Positions 33,877-42,505 of a stretch of DNA of 64,000 nt are shown piece after piece. The position numbers and the translations under genes are program-made. Position 1 is the first letter of the stretch. Every line of letters begins with the position of its first letter. Origin of the DNA: Neobacillus massiliamazoniensis (GTDB lineage Bacteria > Bacillota > Bacilli > Bacillales > Cytobacillaceae). The notes beneath the pieces are model-generated. The model did not search any database. It had not been told where the DNA came from and saw only the letters and a program-made list of their open reading frames with translations. Where the stretch lies: positions 868,001 to 932,000 of the forward strand of contig NZ_CVRB01000003.1 in NCBI RefSeq assembly GCF_001048695.1. Direction: 5' to 3'.

Positions 33877-35118
33877 TTACTCATTTTTAGTTAGCTGTAG
33901 TGCTTTTTTAATATCCTTATAGGAATTAAACTTTCCATAGATCAGGACTCCCCCTCTATAGATGCGTGCACCAATGATGGCAAAGATCACGATTGTTACC
34001 AGCATAATGACAATCCCTATTACGGCTTCCCATGTCGGAATGTTAAGCATTCCAACTCGTAAAAACATAATCATTGGCGTAAAGAATGGAATATAAGATG
34101 TTATCGTAATAAAGGGTGCATCAGGTTTGCCTAGGCCAAACATTGCAATCATAAAACCAGCAACTATCAGCATGGTCATTGGAGTAATCATCTGCTGTAC
34201 ATCTTCAATCCTGCTGACAAGGGATCCAAGAAATGCTGCAAGGGTAGCATAAAGGAAATACCCTAAAATAAAGAAAATCACTGCGTAACAAATAGTTGCA
34301 ACTGGGATTTGATTAAATCCAAAGAGACCACTTAATGACTCCATATTCTTATTAAAAGAATAATAACCAACCGATAAGAACACGGCCAGCTGTGTAAGGC
34401 TTAGCAGTCCGATTCCTAATATTTTTGCAAACATCTGCTTAATCGGTGAAACACTTGATATTAAGATTTCCATTACCCTTGATGACTTCTCAGTTGCAAC
34501 CTCCATCGCAATCATACTTGCGTACATGATGACGGAAAAATAAATGATAAATAGAAGAACATAAACTAGCCCCCTAGCTTGTTTCAATTGCTCTTCTGTT
34601 TTGGCATTCTTCTCAAGGGCATACTGCTTGAATGAAACCGGCTCGTAAAGCTTCTGAAGCTGGTTTGGTGACAAATTGATTTGCGACGCCGCAATCATTG
34701 TTTTTAGTTGTTGAAGACCTGTTTGAAGATCATTATACAATGACGAATCCGCAATGCTCATTGCTTTATAAGTTGCTTCAGGCAATTTTTCCTCATTAAT
34801 ACGCAACTGGATGACCCCAGTATAATCTCCCTTTTTAACCGCTTGTTCAGCCTCAGTCTCACTTCCATTGTAGTGATAGAGTTGAATATTTTTATTGATT
34901 TTATGAAGCTGCTGCTTAAATGGCTCGTAAAGTTGACCCGATTCATCTAGAACTGCAACCTTGTCTTTACCGCCATTTTTATCAAATGCATGAATAATAT
35001 TATCCATATTTGTAAGACCTAATACAATGGCAACGCTCAGGATGGTTGTAATAATAAACGATTTTGATTTTAATTTATTTATATAGGTATGGGATAAGAT
35101 AATCCAAAATTTATTCAT
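33877..35118 (-). CDS. yhaP: YhaP, NatB-type ABC-2 permease
   Basis: This 413-aa membrane protein has one N-terminal transmembrane segment, an extracellular domain of about 130 residues, and a C-terminal block of five or six helices, the ABC-2/NatB layout. ATG at 35118 fits AGGTG spacing better than the GTG nine bases upstream. It overlaps the ATPase gene yhaQ by eight bases. NatAB exports sodium in B. subtilis; YhaQP is the related pair of unknown substrate. Confidence 0.88.
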   Translation of the reverse strand: MNKFWIILSHTYINKLKSKSFIITTILSVAIVLGLTNMDNIIHAFDKNGGKDKVAVLDESGQLYEPFKQQLHKINKNIQLYHYNGSETEAEQAVKKGDYTGVIQLRINEEKLPEATYKAMSIADSSLYNDLQTGLQQLKTMIAASQINLSPNQLQKLYEPVSFKQYALEKNAKTEEQLKQARGLVYVLLFIIYFSVIMYASMIAMEVATEKSSRVMEILISSVSPIKQMFAKILGIGLLSLTQLAVFLSVGYYSFNKNMESLSGLFGFNQIPVATICYAVIFFILGYFLYATLAAFLGSLVSRIEDVQQMITPMTMLIVAGFMIAMFGLGKPDAPFITITSYIPFFTPMIMFLRVGMLNIPTWEAVIGIVIMLVTIVIFAIIGARIYRGGVLIYGKFNSYKDIKKALQLTKNE

Positions 35119-36010
35119 AAGAGGCACCTACTTTTTCGATAAAAATATCATTTAATGAGGGTTCCTCAAGCGCAAATTTTCGAATGAACCCTTTACCGAC
35201 GATTTCCTTAAGAATTCGTTCCGCAACCCCTTCACCTTCAATCTGCAAGTGGATTCCTTCTGTTGTTGTTTTCGCCTTCAAGACACCCGGAAAAGCCTTT
35301 AATTCTTGAAGCGAAAAATCAGCATGAATGACAAGATTCTTTTTGCCAAATTCTCTTTTTATTTCCTTCAATGAACCGTGAACGACCGGCTTTCCTTTTT
35401 GCAAAATACAAAGATGCTCGCACATTTCCTCGACATGCTCCATCCGATGGCTTGAAAATACTATGGTGGCTCCCTTCTCTTTTAAGGATATAACTGCCTC
35501 CTTAAGTAGCTCAACATTTACCGGGTCAAGCCCGCTAAAGGGTTCATCAAGAATTAATAACTTTGGTCTATGTATAACAGAGGCAATAAATTGAATTTTT
35601 TGTTGGTTTCCTTTTGATAGTTCCTCCACTTTCTTATTCTCATAATCTGTAATTTTAAAGCGCTCCAGCCATTCCTTTAATTCTTTTTGAGCCTCATTTT
35701 TTTCCATTCCTCTAAGTCTTGCTAAATAGACAATTTGATCCTTGACCTTTAGTTTAGGATACAGGCCTCGTTCCTCCGGAAGATATCCTACCAAGTGGCT
35801 TGTTGAATAATCAATGGGCTGTCCATCCCAGGTTATTTTCCCTTCGCTTGTATCAAGTAATCCTAAAATCATCCGAAAAGTTGTCGTTTTCCCTGCTCCA
35901 TTTGCACCTAAAAAACCAAACATTTCTTTTTCAGGGATGCTTAACGATAAATCGTTTACCGCCGTAAATTGCCCAAACCGTTTTGTCACATGCTCAAGTT
36001 TAAGAACCAT
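35111..36010 (-). CDS. yhaQ: YhaQ, NatA-type ABC transporter ATPase
   Basis: This 299-aa ABC ATPase has Walker A GANGAGKTT, signature ELSKGNQQKI, Walker B with the catalytic glutamate in LLILDEPFSGLDP, and a C-terminal extension of about 70 residues typical of NatA-like proteins. The longest frame begins at 36136, but GAGAGGAGTG before the ATG at 36010 and the family N-terminus MVLKLEHVTKRF place the start there. It drives the YhaP permease. Confidence 0.9.
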   Translation of the reverse strand: MVLKLEHVTKRFGQFTAVNDLSLSIPEKEMFGFLGANGAGKTTTFRMILGLLDTSEGKITWDGQPIDYSTSHLVGYLPEERGLYPKLKVKDQIVYLARLRGMEKNEAQKELKEWLERFKITDYENKKVEELSKGNQQKIQFIASVIHRPKLLILDEPFSGLDPVNVELLKEAVISLKEKGATIVFSSHRMEHVEEMCEHLCILQKGKPVVHGSLKEIKREFGKKNLVIHADFSLQELKAFPGVLKAKTTTEGIHLQIEGEGVAERILKEIVGKGFIRKFALEEPSLNDIFIEKVGASYE

Positions 36011-36135
36011 TCCTTTTACACTCCTCTCAATTAATAATACGTATCTTTTAACCTTTTGTTTCATTTTTTCTTTTGATAAATATAAAGAATTATGTGAAAA
36101 TAATAGTAATGATTTATGAACAGGGGGATTTATCA

Positions 36136-36321
36136 ATGAAAACCTACAAACTAACAGCCTTTGAAGCGAATGGTGAAAAGATAATTGAGGAAAGCATCCT
36201 GGCTGACAATGATCATTCCGCTAAAGAGATGGCTGAGAAACGCTTATCAGAAGAAAACTTAATAGACAAAACACATCGCTTCACATCACCTAGCGGAAAA
36301 TTGTTACTATTTCATCCATAA
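36136..36321 (+). CDS. yhzD: YhzD-like small protein
   Basis: This 61-aa protein begins MKTYKLTAFEANGEKIIEES and ends GKLLLFHP, matching the YhzD family of cytoplasmic Bacillus proteins with no known role. AGGGGG precedes the ATG at 36136. It is divergent from yhaQ. Two full and one partial family B repeats follow directly. Confidence 0.8.
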   Translation: MKTYKLTAFEANGEKIIEESILADNDHSAKEMAEKRLSEENLIDKTHRFTSPSGKLLLFHP

Positions 36322-36447
36322 GAAAAAAGCGGAAGCGCCTTGGTCACCCCGAAAGGCATAAGACGCTCCCAAAAAGAAGGCGTTTTTTGCCTTCATTTTG
36401 GGAGTGGCTTATGACCCCGAGGGGCTAGGCGCTAGATCTAGACAATA
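36322..36447. repeat. Double-hairpin repeat family B, tandem copy 1 behind yhzD
   Basis: Carries AAGCGGAAGCGCCTTGGTC, GGCATAAGACG, AAAAAGAAGGCG, GGCTTATGACCCCGAGG and GGCGCT blocks; nearly identical to the copies at 7162-7410. Confidence 0.82.
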
Positions 36448-36573
36448 AGAAAAGCGCAAGCGCCTATGTCAGCCCCGACAGGCATAAGACGCTTCCAAAA
36501 AGAAGGCGCTTTTTGCCTTCGTTTTGGGAGTGGCTTATGACCCCGAGGGGCTAGGCGCTGAAGCTAGACAATA
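36448..36573. repeat. Double-hairpin repeat family B, tandem copy 2 behind yhzD
   Basis: A second head-to-tail copy (AAGCGCAAGCGCC ... GGCGCTGAAGCTAGACAATAA) directly joined to the first. Confidence 0.82.
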
Positions 36574-36626
36574 AAAAAAAGCGGAAGGCGCCCTTTAGTG
36601 AAGTATGGACTGGAGCGCTTCCGCTT
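36574..36626 (-). terminator. Partial repeat / terminator-like hairpin behind yhaR
   Basis: AAAAAAAGCGGAAGGCGC and GGAGCGCTTCCGCTTCTTTT form a long stem with a short loop, A-run on one side and T-run on the other. It resembles a truncated repeat copy and probably serves as the terminator for both yhzD and the convergent yhaR. Confidence 0.7.
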
Positions 36627-36629
36627 CTT

Positions 36630-37421
36630 TTATTTTCCGATAAAGTTTGCTGGTCTTTTTTCAATGAATGCATTGATTCCTTCTTTGTGGTCCCTTGTTT
36701 CCCTCATTTTTTGCTGTCCTTGTTTTTCCAATTCCAAAATTTTTAGAAGCTGTGGCCGATTTTTTTCCGCTAAGATTTTTTTGGTTTTAATCATCGCTTG
36801 GATAGGTCGTTTTAACCAATCTGAGATTCTGGCATCTAAAGCTGTCTGAAGGTCACTCTCTGCCACTTCCTGAATCAAACCTAATTTAAGGGCTTCATCT
36901 GGCGCCATTATTTTCCCATCCCAAATCAGTTGCTTTGCCTTTGTCTCTCCTAATTTTTGTTCTAAAAAGAAATGGGAACCGCCATCAGGAATAAGTCCAA
37001 TTCCAATAAAATTCATTGCTAATTTGCTAGCTTTATCAGCAATGATATAATCAGTTGCCAAAGCGAGACTAAAGCCTAATCCTGCAGCCGCTCCAGAAAT
37101 CGCACTGATAGTCAGCTTCGGAATGCTATAAAGGGTAATGATCAGTTCACTAATACAATCCATAACAAGGAAAAATTCCTTTTCATCCGTGTTAGATAGC
37201 ATCGTTTTAATATCGCCACCTGCTGAAAAGGCTCTTCCTTTTCCAGTCAATACGACAATATCAATATCGTCTGAATCTGTTATTTCCTTTAGTGTACAGG
37301 TAAGCCCTTTAATCACATCCATGTCCATTGCGTTTAAAGCTTCCGGTCTGTTCAATTCCACAGTTGCTACTCGATTGAATACTGTCAAATTTACCTTATC
37401 AGTGACAAATTGAATTGACAC
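36630..37421 (-). CDS. yhaR: Enoyl-CoA hydratase/isomerase family protein YhaR
   Basis: This 263-aa crotonase-fold protein has the oxyanion-hole segments GKGRAFSAGGDIK and ISGAAAGLGFSLALATDYIIAD. Family members hydrate or isomerise acyl-CoA thioesters. The usual catalytic glutamates are not obvious at both positions, so the exact reaction is open. Start GTG at 37421. It lies between yhzD and hemZ, as B. subtilis yhaR does. Confidence 0.85.
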   Translation of the reverse strand: MSIQFVTDKVNLTVFNRVATVELNRPEALNAMDMDVIKGLTCTLKEITDSDDIDIVVLTGKGRAFSAGGDIKTMLSNTDEKEFFLVMDCISELIITLYSIPKLTISAISGAAAGLGFSLALATDYIIADKASKLAMNFIGIGLIPDGGSHFFLEQKLGETKAKQLIWDGKIMAPDEALKLGLIQEVAESDLQTALDARISDWLKRPIQAMIKTKKILAEKNRPQLLKILELEKQGQQKMRETRDHKEGINAFIEKRPANFIGK

Positions 37422-37600
37422 CTAAGACACCCCCATATTTTTCATTCAACTCTATTATATATGGAAATGCTTTGAATAAAAAGGAATTTTCTTAATATAG
37501 GAAATTTTCACCTATTTCGAAGTGTTTTTTTGTTGCGGTATAACAATCGCAGATTTATTTAAATATTCGCAGTTTTTAAAGGAAATAAGCGAAAACAACA

Positions 37601-37631
37601 AAATTCCCCTGCAAAGCTCATGCAGGGGAAC
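37601..37631 (-). terminator. Terminator of hemZ
   Basis: TTCCCCTGCA pairs perfectly with TGCAGGGGAA around AAGCTCA; a TTTTGTTG tract follows on the minus strand, just behind the hemZ stop codon. Confidence 0.8.
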
Positions 37632-37636
37632 CTATT

Positions 37637-39127
37637 TTAAGTGAATAATTCGTCTAATATTTTGATTTTGTCTTCAGTATAAGCCTCAAAGCTTTCATTA
37701 TACGTCTTAGGGTCCTTTGGATTAGCGAAGTGCGTTATTTTTCCACTATCAGGGTCAATAAATTTACTAGCAGCTCCGCAGCCAAGACCGATAATCGTTT
37801 GCTGCTCCTCCATGATCATGATGTTATAGATACTTTCTTGATTTGGCAGAGAATAGCCGACATTTTCGAGGTTACCCAGGATATTTTTTTGTCGATATAA
37901 ATAATATGGGACATATCCATGGCTAACCGTCCAATCTTTTGCAAGCTCCATCATTTTTTCAACTTCTCCGCGGTCCGCAACTTTGTACTTCTCCTTATTC
38001 TTCGTCATTTCTGAAGCGCGTTTAAACGATAATGTATGGACGGTTAAGGATTCAGGCATCAGCTTTTCTGTTTCAGCTAAAGAATGCTTGAACTCAGTTG
38101 TCCCCTCCCCAGGAAGGCCAATGATCAAATCCATGTTAATATTGTTCATTCCCATGGAGCGGGCCAAATGAAACTTATCTATCGTTTCTGAAACGGTGTG
38201 ATGACGTCCGATTGCTTTTAATGTTTCCTGAGTATATGATTGTGGATTAATGCTGATTCGGTCGATATTCCACTTTTTCAAAACCACCAATTTTTCAGGC
38301 GTGATCGTGTCTGGACGGCCTGCTTCAACGGTGATTTCACGGATATTTTCGACATCAGGGAAGGAAGTATACATTTCATCGTAAAGCATGTCCATCTCTT
38401 CAGCCGTAATACTCGTTGGTGTACCGCCTCCATAATACACAGTTGTAATCCGAATCCCTTTTTCTTTCAGCCATGAGCCGATTTTCCTCATCTCATAATG
38501 TAATCCCCCGAGAAAGGAATCAACCGAACCCTGGCGGCCGTTAATTGCATAGGCTGGAAACGTGCAGTATGCACATTTTGTCGGGCAAAAGGGGATACCG
38601 ATATAGATACTCACTTCCTTTTGCAATGTATATAAGTCCGGCACAACCGTTAGCTGACGGTCAACAATTTGCTGCATCAGCAAAATCTTTTCATCAGTTA
38701 TTAAGTAGTCATCCTTTAATTGCTGGTGAGCGATTTCAGTCGGAATGCCTTCCTGCACCTTCCGATGAAGCAACTTCGTAGGTCTGACTCCTGTTAAAAT
38801 GCCCCATTTTTGTTTGATTCCAGTCCAATCCTGCAATACAGTTAGATAAACATGAGAAACAGCATTTTTGATCTGCTTAAAAAATTCCTTTTCCGAATCG
38901 GATGGAACTAATTCTTTTTGATATTCTGCTCGATAAGTTTTTTCCACATTATCTACTAATTCTGCAGAAACTTGCACCGTCTCCTCAACATGCAAATGGA
39001 ATTTTATCAGTAAATCAGCCTCAGCTTGCATTGAAAAAATCTGTGATTCTTCAAAAAATAAATTGGCTATTAGCTGGAGTTGCCTATAAAAACGTTCATC
39101 CTCTAGCCCTTGAATGGAAATTTTCAA
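37637..39127 (-). CDS. hemZ: HemZ, radical-SAM coproporphyrinogen III dehydrogenase-like protein
   Basis: This 496-aa radical SAM protein has IGIPFCPTKCAYCTF with the CxxxCxxC cluster ligands, then YYGGGTPTSI and the HemN-like GLPGEGTTEF. It has the longer N-terminal domain (about 170 residues) that separates HemZ from HemN. TTG at 39127, with AAAAGGTGAT upstream, is preferred to the GTG three codons earlier. HemZ is proposed to act in oxygen-independent haem synthesis in B. subtilis, though HemN/HemZ/HemW relatives differ in activity. Confidence 0.9.
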   Translation of the reverse strand: MKISIQGLEDERFYRQLQLIANLFFEESQIFSMQAEADLLIKFHLHVEETVQVSAELVDNVEKTYRAEYQKELVPSDSEKEFFKQIKNAVSHVYLTVLQDWTGIKQKWGILTGVRPTKLLHRKVQEGIPTEIAHQQLKDDYLITDEKILLMQQIVDRQLTVVPDLYTLQKEVSIYIGIPFCPTKCAYCTFPAYAINGRQGSVDSFLGGLHYEMRKIGSWLKEKGIRITTVYYGGGTPTSITAEEMDMLYDEMYTSFPDVENIREITVEAGRPDTITPEKLVVLKKWNIDRISINPQSYTQETLKAIGRHHTVSETIDKFHLARSMGMNNINMDLIIGLPGEGTTEFKHSLAETEKLMPESLTVHTLSFKRASEMTKNKEKYKVADRGEVEKMMELAKDWTVSHGYVPYYLYRQKNILGNLENVGYSLPNQESIYNIMIMEEQQTIIGLGCGAASKFIDPDSGKITHFANPKDPKTYNESFEAYTEDKIKILDELFT

Positions 39128-39189
39128 AACGATCACCTTTTCATTTAAACTCTCTTCAGTTTACAAAATCGCTATTTCAAGGTCAATAC

Positions 39190-39420
39190 AGTGGAAACAA
39201 GAAATGCGGAAGGCTCCCGTTTAGCGACGTATAGACTGGAGAGCTTCGACTGAGATAAAGGAAACACGAATCGCATTTTTTGCGATTCGATGTTGACTTA
39301 TCGTAGGGAGAAGAGCGAAGTCCACTAGTCGCTGGGCGCATGGAGCTAGACAATTCTCAAAGTCAAAAACTTATACTTACTTATCTTTAAGAAAAGCGGA
39401 AGAGCCTTGGAGCCGGACAC
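39190..39420. repeat. Mixed AAGCGGAA-type repeats between hemZ and the HAD gene
   Basis: AATGCGGAAGGCTCCCGTTTAG ... GACTGGAGAGCTTCG opens a third variant that contains the perfect hairpin AATCGCAttttTTGCGATT (about 39269-39288) and ends with GGAGCTAGACAATTCTCAAAGTC, the tail shared with family B. A truncated second unit (AAGAAAAGCGGAAGAGCCTTGG) starts near 39390. No gene is present. Confidence 0.6.
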
Positions 39421-39448
39421 ATGATATACATTCAAAATATACAAAAAT

Positions 39449-39474
39449 ACCATAGGCTTGTTTCCTATGGTATT
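39449..39474. terminator. Terminator of the HAD-family gene
   Basis: ATACCATAGG pairs perfectly with CCTATGGTAT around CTTGTTT-type loop, seven bases behind the stop codon. Confidence 0.75.
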
Positions 39475-39480
39475 GAGTAG

Positions 39481-40353
39481 CTATTTTTTTATAATATTCA
39501 TTTTCCGTAAAAACTCAATTGGCTGTTGCTTTCGAAAATGCTCCTTCACCATATAAGCAACACCATGTTCATTTTTTGACCTTGTAATCCAGTCGGCGGT
39601 TCTTTTCACTTTGAAATCGGCATTCCACATGGCTACCCCTAAACCGACTGTTTCAATTAATGGAATATCGTCAATCCCGTTACCAATGACAACCATTTCT
39701 TTCGTTTTGATACCAAGCTGATTACCTAGATAAATTAAACCGGTAAGCTTTGAAACACCTGCTGGAACAATGTCTAACCGCAATGTGTCGAGGTCAATCA
39801 TATCAATCTCTGTAAACATTTTTCCAAGGGCTTTTTTAGTATCCTCTAGGTCACTCTTTTCTTCAAAATACACCTCAATTTTTGGCGGTGTAACTGGTTG
39901 TTCATGTAAATATTCACTTAGGGAGGAAACAAATTGCTGGGAATAAAATACGGGATCTCCTGATGTGAATACCGTTTTCGCTAACAAATTATGATGTAAT
40001 TTATATTTATTTGATAAAGAAAATTCTTCGTGCACTAGCCGAATTTGACATGGAAAGCCTTCAAGAAAACGGACTGTGTCGTAGGTGATATCCTCATTAA
40101 TCCTTTTCACGTAGATCGGCTTCTCTTGTAAATTGGAAATATAAGCACCTTGATGCGAAATGATCGGTGTTTTTATCTTTAAAGCTTTGGCTACCTTTCT
40201 CGCTGAAGGAAAGCTACGTGATGTAACCAATGTGACATAAATTCCTTTTTGCTGGACATATTCTATAGCTTCTTTTGATGACTTATGGATTTTTCCATTC
40301 GATTGAAGAAGCGTGCCATCAATATTTAAAGCAAGCAAGCGATAAATCATCAT
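39481..40353 (-). CDS. yhaX: HAD-superfamily Cof-type protein (YhaX-like) with Asn in the nucleophile position
   Basis: This 290-aa protein has the Cof/HAD type IIB plan: N-terminal motif LALNIDGTLL, motif II TSRSFPSA with Ser/Arg, a large cap domain, motif III lysine in AGVSKLTGLIYL, and motif IV VIGNGIDDIPLIE. In active HAD phosphatases motif I reads DxDGT; here the first aspartate, the nucleophile, is asparagine (codon AAT). It may therefore be catalytically impaired or use another chemistry. ATG at 40353 or 40350 with AGGGGG is preferred to the longer frame. It takes the B. subtilis yhaX position. Confidence 0.82.
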   Translation of the reverse strand: MMIYRLLALNIDGTLLQSNGKIHKSSKEAIEYVQQKGIYVTLVTSRSFPSARKVAKALKIKTPIISHQGAYISNLQEKPIYVKRINEDITYDTVRFLEGFPCQIRLVHEEFSLSNKYKLHHNLLAKTVFTSGDPVFYSQQFVSSLSEYLHEQPVTPPKIEVYFEEKSDLEDTKKALGKMFTEIDMIDLDTLRLDIVPAGVSKLTGLIYLGNQLGIKTKEMVVIGNGIDDIPLIETVGLGVAMWNADFKVKRTADWITRSKNEHGVAYMVKEHFRKQQPIEFLRKMNIIKK

Positions 40354-40446
40354 GTTGCCCCCTGTTCGTGGTGAAATTACCTTACTATCACTTTTATGTT
40401 TTTTCATCCACATATAGAACAGAAGGCCATCTACTAAACAAAGAAA

Positions 40447-40568
40447 AAAGGGTTTCCCAAAATGGTCTCCCCCTCTCGCATAACACTCAATTTATAGCCA
40501 TTTATTAACCAAAGTTCAACTATAAATTGTAGGTTGAGGGGTTGACACTTTTTTTGGGACATCCTTAT
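40447..40568. repeat. Palindromic repeat with GGGTTTCCC ... GGGACATCC ends (copy 2)
   Basis: AAGGGTTTCCCAAAATGGTC at one end and TTGACACTTTTTTTGGGACATCC-like sequence at the other match the ends of the 3115-3240 copy. The interior forms its own stems, CAATTTATAG/CTATAAATTG and CCCCCTC/GAGGGG, so only the ends are conserved between copies. It is downstream of yheA and upstream of the HAD gene. Confidence 0.55.
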
Positions 40569-40580
40569 AATCGGTTAAAT

Positions 40581-40922
40581 TTATCCGTATAACTCTTCTA
40601 ATGGTTTCATGATAACCTGGTTTAGTTCGGCAATTACCATGCTCATTCGTTGTTCAGCCTGCATGAGTCGTGCAATTTTTTCATTTTGTTGGACATTCAC
40701 TACTGTTGACTGAGCCTGCTGAATCTCTTCAGGGGAAATTTCCTGACCCATCATCTGTTTCTGCTGCAGGTTCATTTGAATTTGGCGAAAATGATCAAAC
40801 ATTTGCTTTGCTTGCGGATCGGCATTTACCTCATTGTAAGCTTGCTTTATTTGTGCGTACTCAGCACTCTCACGGATCGCTTTTTCTAATGCATAGGCGG
40901 AATCGTATAAATTAACTGCCAA
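40581..40922 (-). CDS. yheA: YheA, YlbF/YmcA-family protein
   Basis: This 113-aa all-helical protein begins MAVNLYDSAYALEKAIRES and contains QIQMNLQQKQMMGQEISPEE and AEQRMSMVIAELNQVIMKPLEELYG, matching YheA. The family includes YlbF and YmcA of the RNase Y specificity (Y) complex; YheA itself has no assigned role. TTG at 40922 is preferred: AGGAG lies eight bases upstream, whereas the GTG at 40931 sits directly against it. Confidence 0.86.
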   Translation of the reverse strand: MAVNLYDSAYALEKAIRESAEYAQIKQAYNEVNADPQAKQMFDHFRQIQMNLQQKQMMGQEISPEEIQQAQSTVVNVQQNEKIARLMQAEQRMSMVIAELNQVIMKPLEELYG

Positions 40923-41026
40923 TAGGCTCACTCCTATTTTTGATTATTTATTTTTCTTAACAACTATAACAAACTATGCTCATGAATGCGAGAATGTTAA
41001 TCAATGTTAATTCCGTCACCATTAGA

Positions 41027-41055
41027 CACCATCCAAAATAGTTGAACATACGATA
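41027..41055 (+). promoter_or_regulatory. Sigma-K-like mother-cell promoter for the ATP-grasp array
   Basis: An AC core (41028-41029, in CACC) is followed after 17 bases by CATACGATA (41047-41055), matching the sigma-K pattern AC-N17-CATAnnnTA; the -10 also suits sigma-E. It lies about 77 bases upstream of the first YheC/D-type gene, whose relatives are spore-coat proteins. Confidence 0.6.
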
Positions 41056-41131
41056 TATCAGCATATACCTAGAAGAATAACTTCTACGACTAGCACAGGC
41101 ACTTAAGCTGGACAGAAAATGAGGAGTGTTT

Positions 41132-42493
41132 ATGTCCATTTCATTAATCCCCGTTACACTTGTTTCCAGAAAATCTCCAAACAATAGTGATTGTACTTTA
41201 GAGGTGTCCAATAATTTATGTCAACAATTAGATTTGAATAGTGGCCAAGACTTAAGCATCCTTTTGGGTAAAAAAATGATAAAAATGAAGATCCAAATAA
41301 TAGAAAAACCAATAAATGAGATTACTTTTCCAGAAAATATTTTTCATGAATTTTATTTACCAATTCAAACTTATAAATTTCAAGCTTACTATACTCCGGA
41401 AATTCATACATTACAGCTCGGTCCGATTCTGGGATTGTTAACCGATTTTGAAGTAAAGGAAGGAGCAGAACCCCACTTTCGATCCATTCATCTGTTCTGT
41501 GAGGAGCTACATCGCGCAATAGAAGAGATTGGCGGATTTTTTTATATTTTTTCATACAACCATTTTTCAAAAGAAGGATACTACTATCAAAACGGTAAAT
41601 GGATCCCATCAATGCTGCCACTCCCCAATGTTATTTACAACCGAATACATTCTCGGAGGCTTGAGTACGTTAAAGAGTTTAAGAAGTTTCGCCAAAGCTT
41701 AGAGCAATTAAACATACCACTTTTTAATGAGCGTTTCCTTTCGAAATTGGAAGTGTATAACCAATTAAGTGAAGAACAACATTTACACGCTTTTTTACCA
41801 GAAACAAAGCTTTTTACATTTGAAAACTTAATGGAGCTTGCCAAAAAATATGAAACGGTTTTTATCAAGCCTGTTCATGGCAGTCAAGGCAGAAATATTT
41901 TGAAAATATCAAAGCAGGATGAGAATTCCTATTCGTATCAAACCTCTTTTCAATTAACGATTGACGCAAAAAAATATCTCTTAGATGACATTTATCAGCA
42001 AATAAAACCATTGCTCGGTAATAGAATTTATATTATTCAACAAGGAATCCCGCTCTTGACCCATGTAGGAAACATCATGGATTTTAGAGTATTATGCCAT
42101 AAGAATTGCCATCATCTTTGGGAAGTCACATCAATGGTGGCAAGAATTTCAGCAGAGCAGGAAATGGTCTCTAATCTAGCCAAGGGTGGCAAAGTAATGA
42201 AACCATTCGAAGCATTAGGCACATGTATGAACAACAGAAAGGCCTTTGAAATTCTTCAGTTAATAAAGGAGCTAGCAATTGAAACAGCTGCCACCATAAG
42301 TAAAAATTCCCAAGGGATCACCGGAGAGCTCGGCATCGACATTGGTGTAGACAAGGATGGAAGGCTTTGGCTAATTGAGGTAAATTCTAAACCATCCAAA
42401 AGCTTTGAGGACGGTCAAGGAAAAATAAGACCATCAGCAAAAGCCATTGTTCAACTTTGTACGTTACTTACTTTTGAAACTAGTCGTGATTAG
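41132..42493 (+). CDS. YheC/YheD-family ATP-grasp spore coat-associated protein (1 of 4)
   Basis: This 453-aa protein has a variable N-terminal domain of about 200 residues and a C-terminal ATP-grasp domain with VFIKPVHGSQGRNILK (nucleotide-binding lysine and glycine-rich loop) and GELGIDIGVDKDGRLWLIEVNSKPS (metal-binding glutamate and asparagine). ATP-grasp enzymes ligate a carboxylate to an amine through an acyl-phosphate. B. subtilis YheC and YheD are coat-associated. GAGGAG five bases before the ATG at 41132 favours it over GTG 41126. First gene of a four-gene array. The ligated substrates are unknown. Confidence 0.88.
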   Translation: MSISLIPVTLVSRKSPNNSDCTLEVSNNLCQQLDLNSGQDLSILLGKKMIKMKIQIIEKPINEITFPENIFHEFYLPIQTYKFQAYYTPEIHTLQLGPILGLLTDFEVKEGAEPHFRSIHLFCEELHRAIEEIGGFFYIFSYNHFSKEGYYYQNGKWIPSMLPLPNVIYNRIHSRRLEYVKEFKKFRQSLEQLNIPLFNERFLSKLEVYNQLSEEQHLHAFLPETKLFTFENLMELAKKYETVFIKPVHGSQGRNILKISKQDENSYSYQTSFQLTIDAKKYLLDDIYQQIKPLLGNRIYIIQQGIPLLTHVGNIMDFRVLCHKNCHHLWEVTSMVARISAEQEMVSNLAKGGKVMKPFEALGTCMNNRKAFEILQLIKELAIETAATISKNSQGITGELGIDIGVDKDGRLWLIEVNSKPSKSFEDGQGKIRPSAKAIVQLCTLLTFETSRD

Positions 42494-42505
42494 GAGGAAA
42501 CCTAA

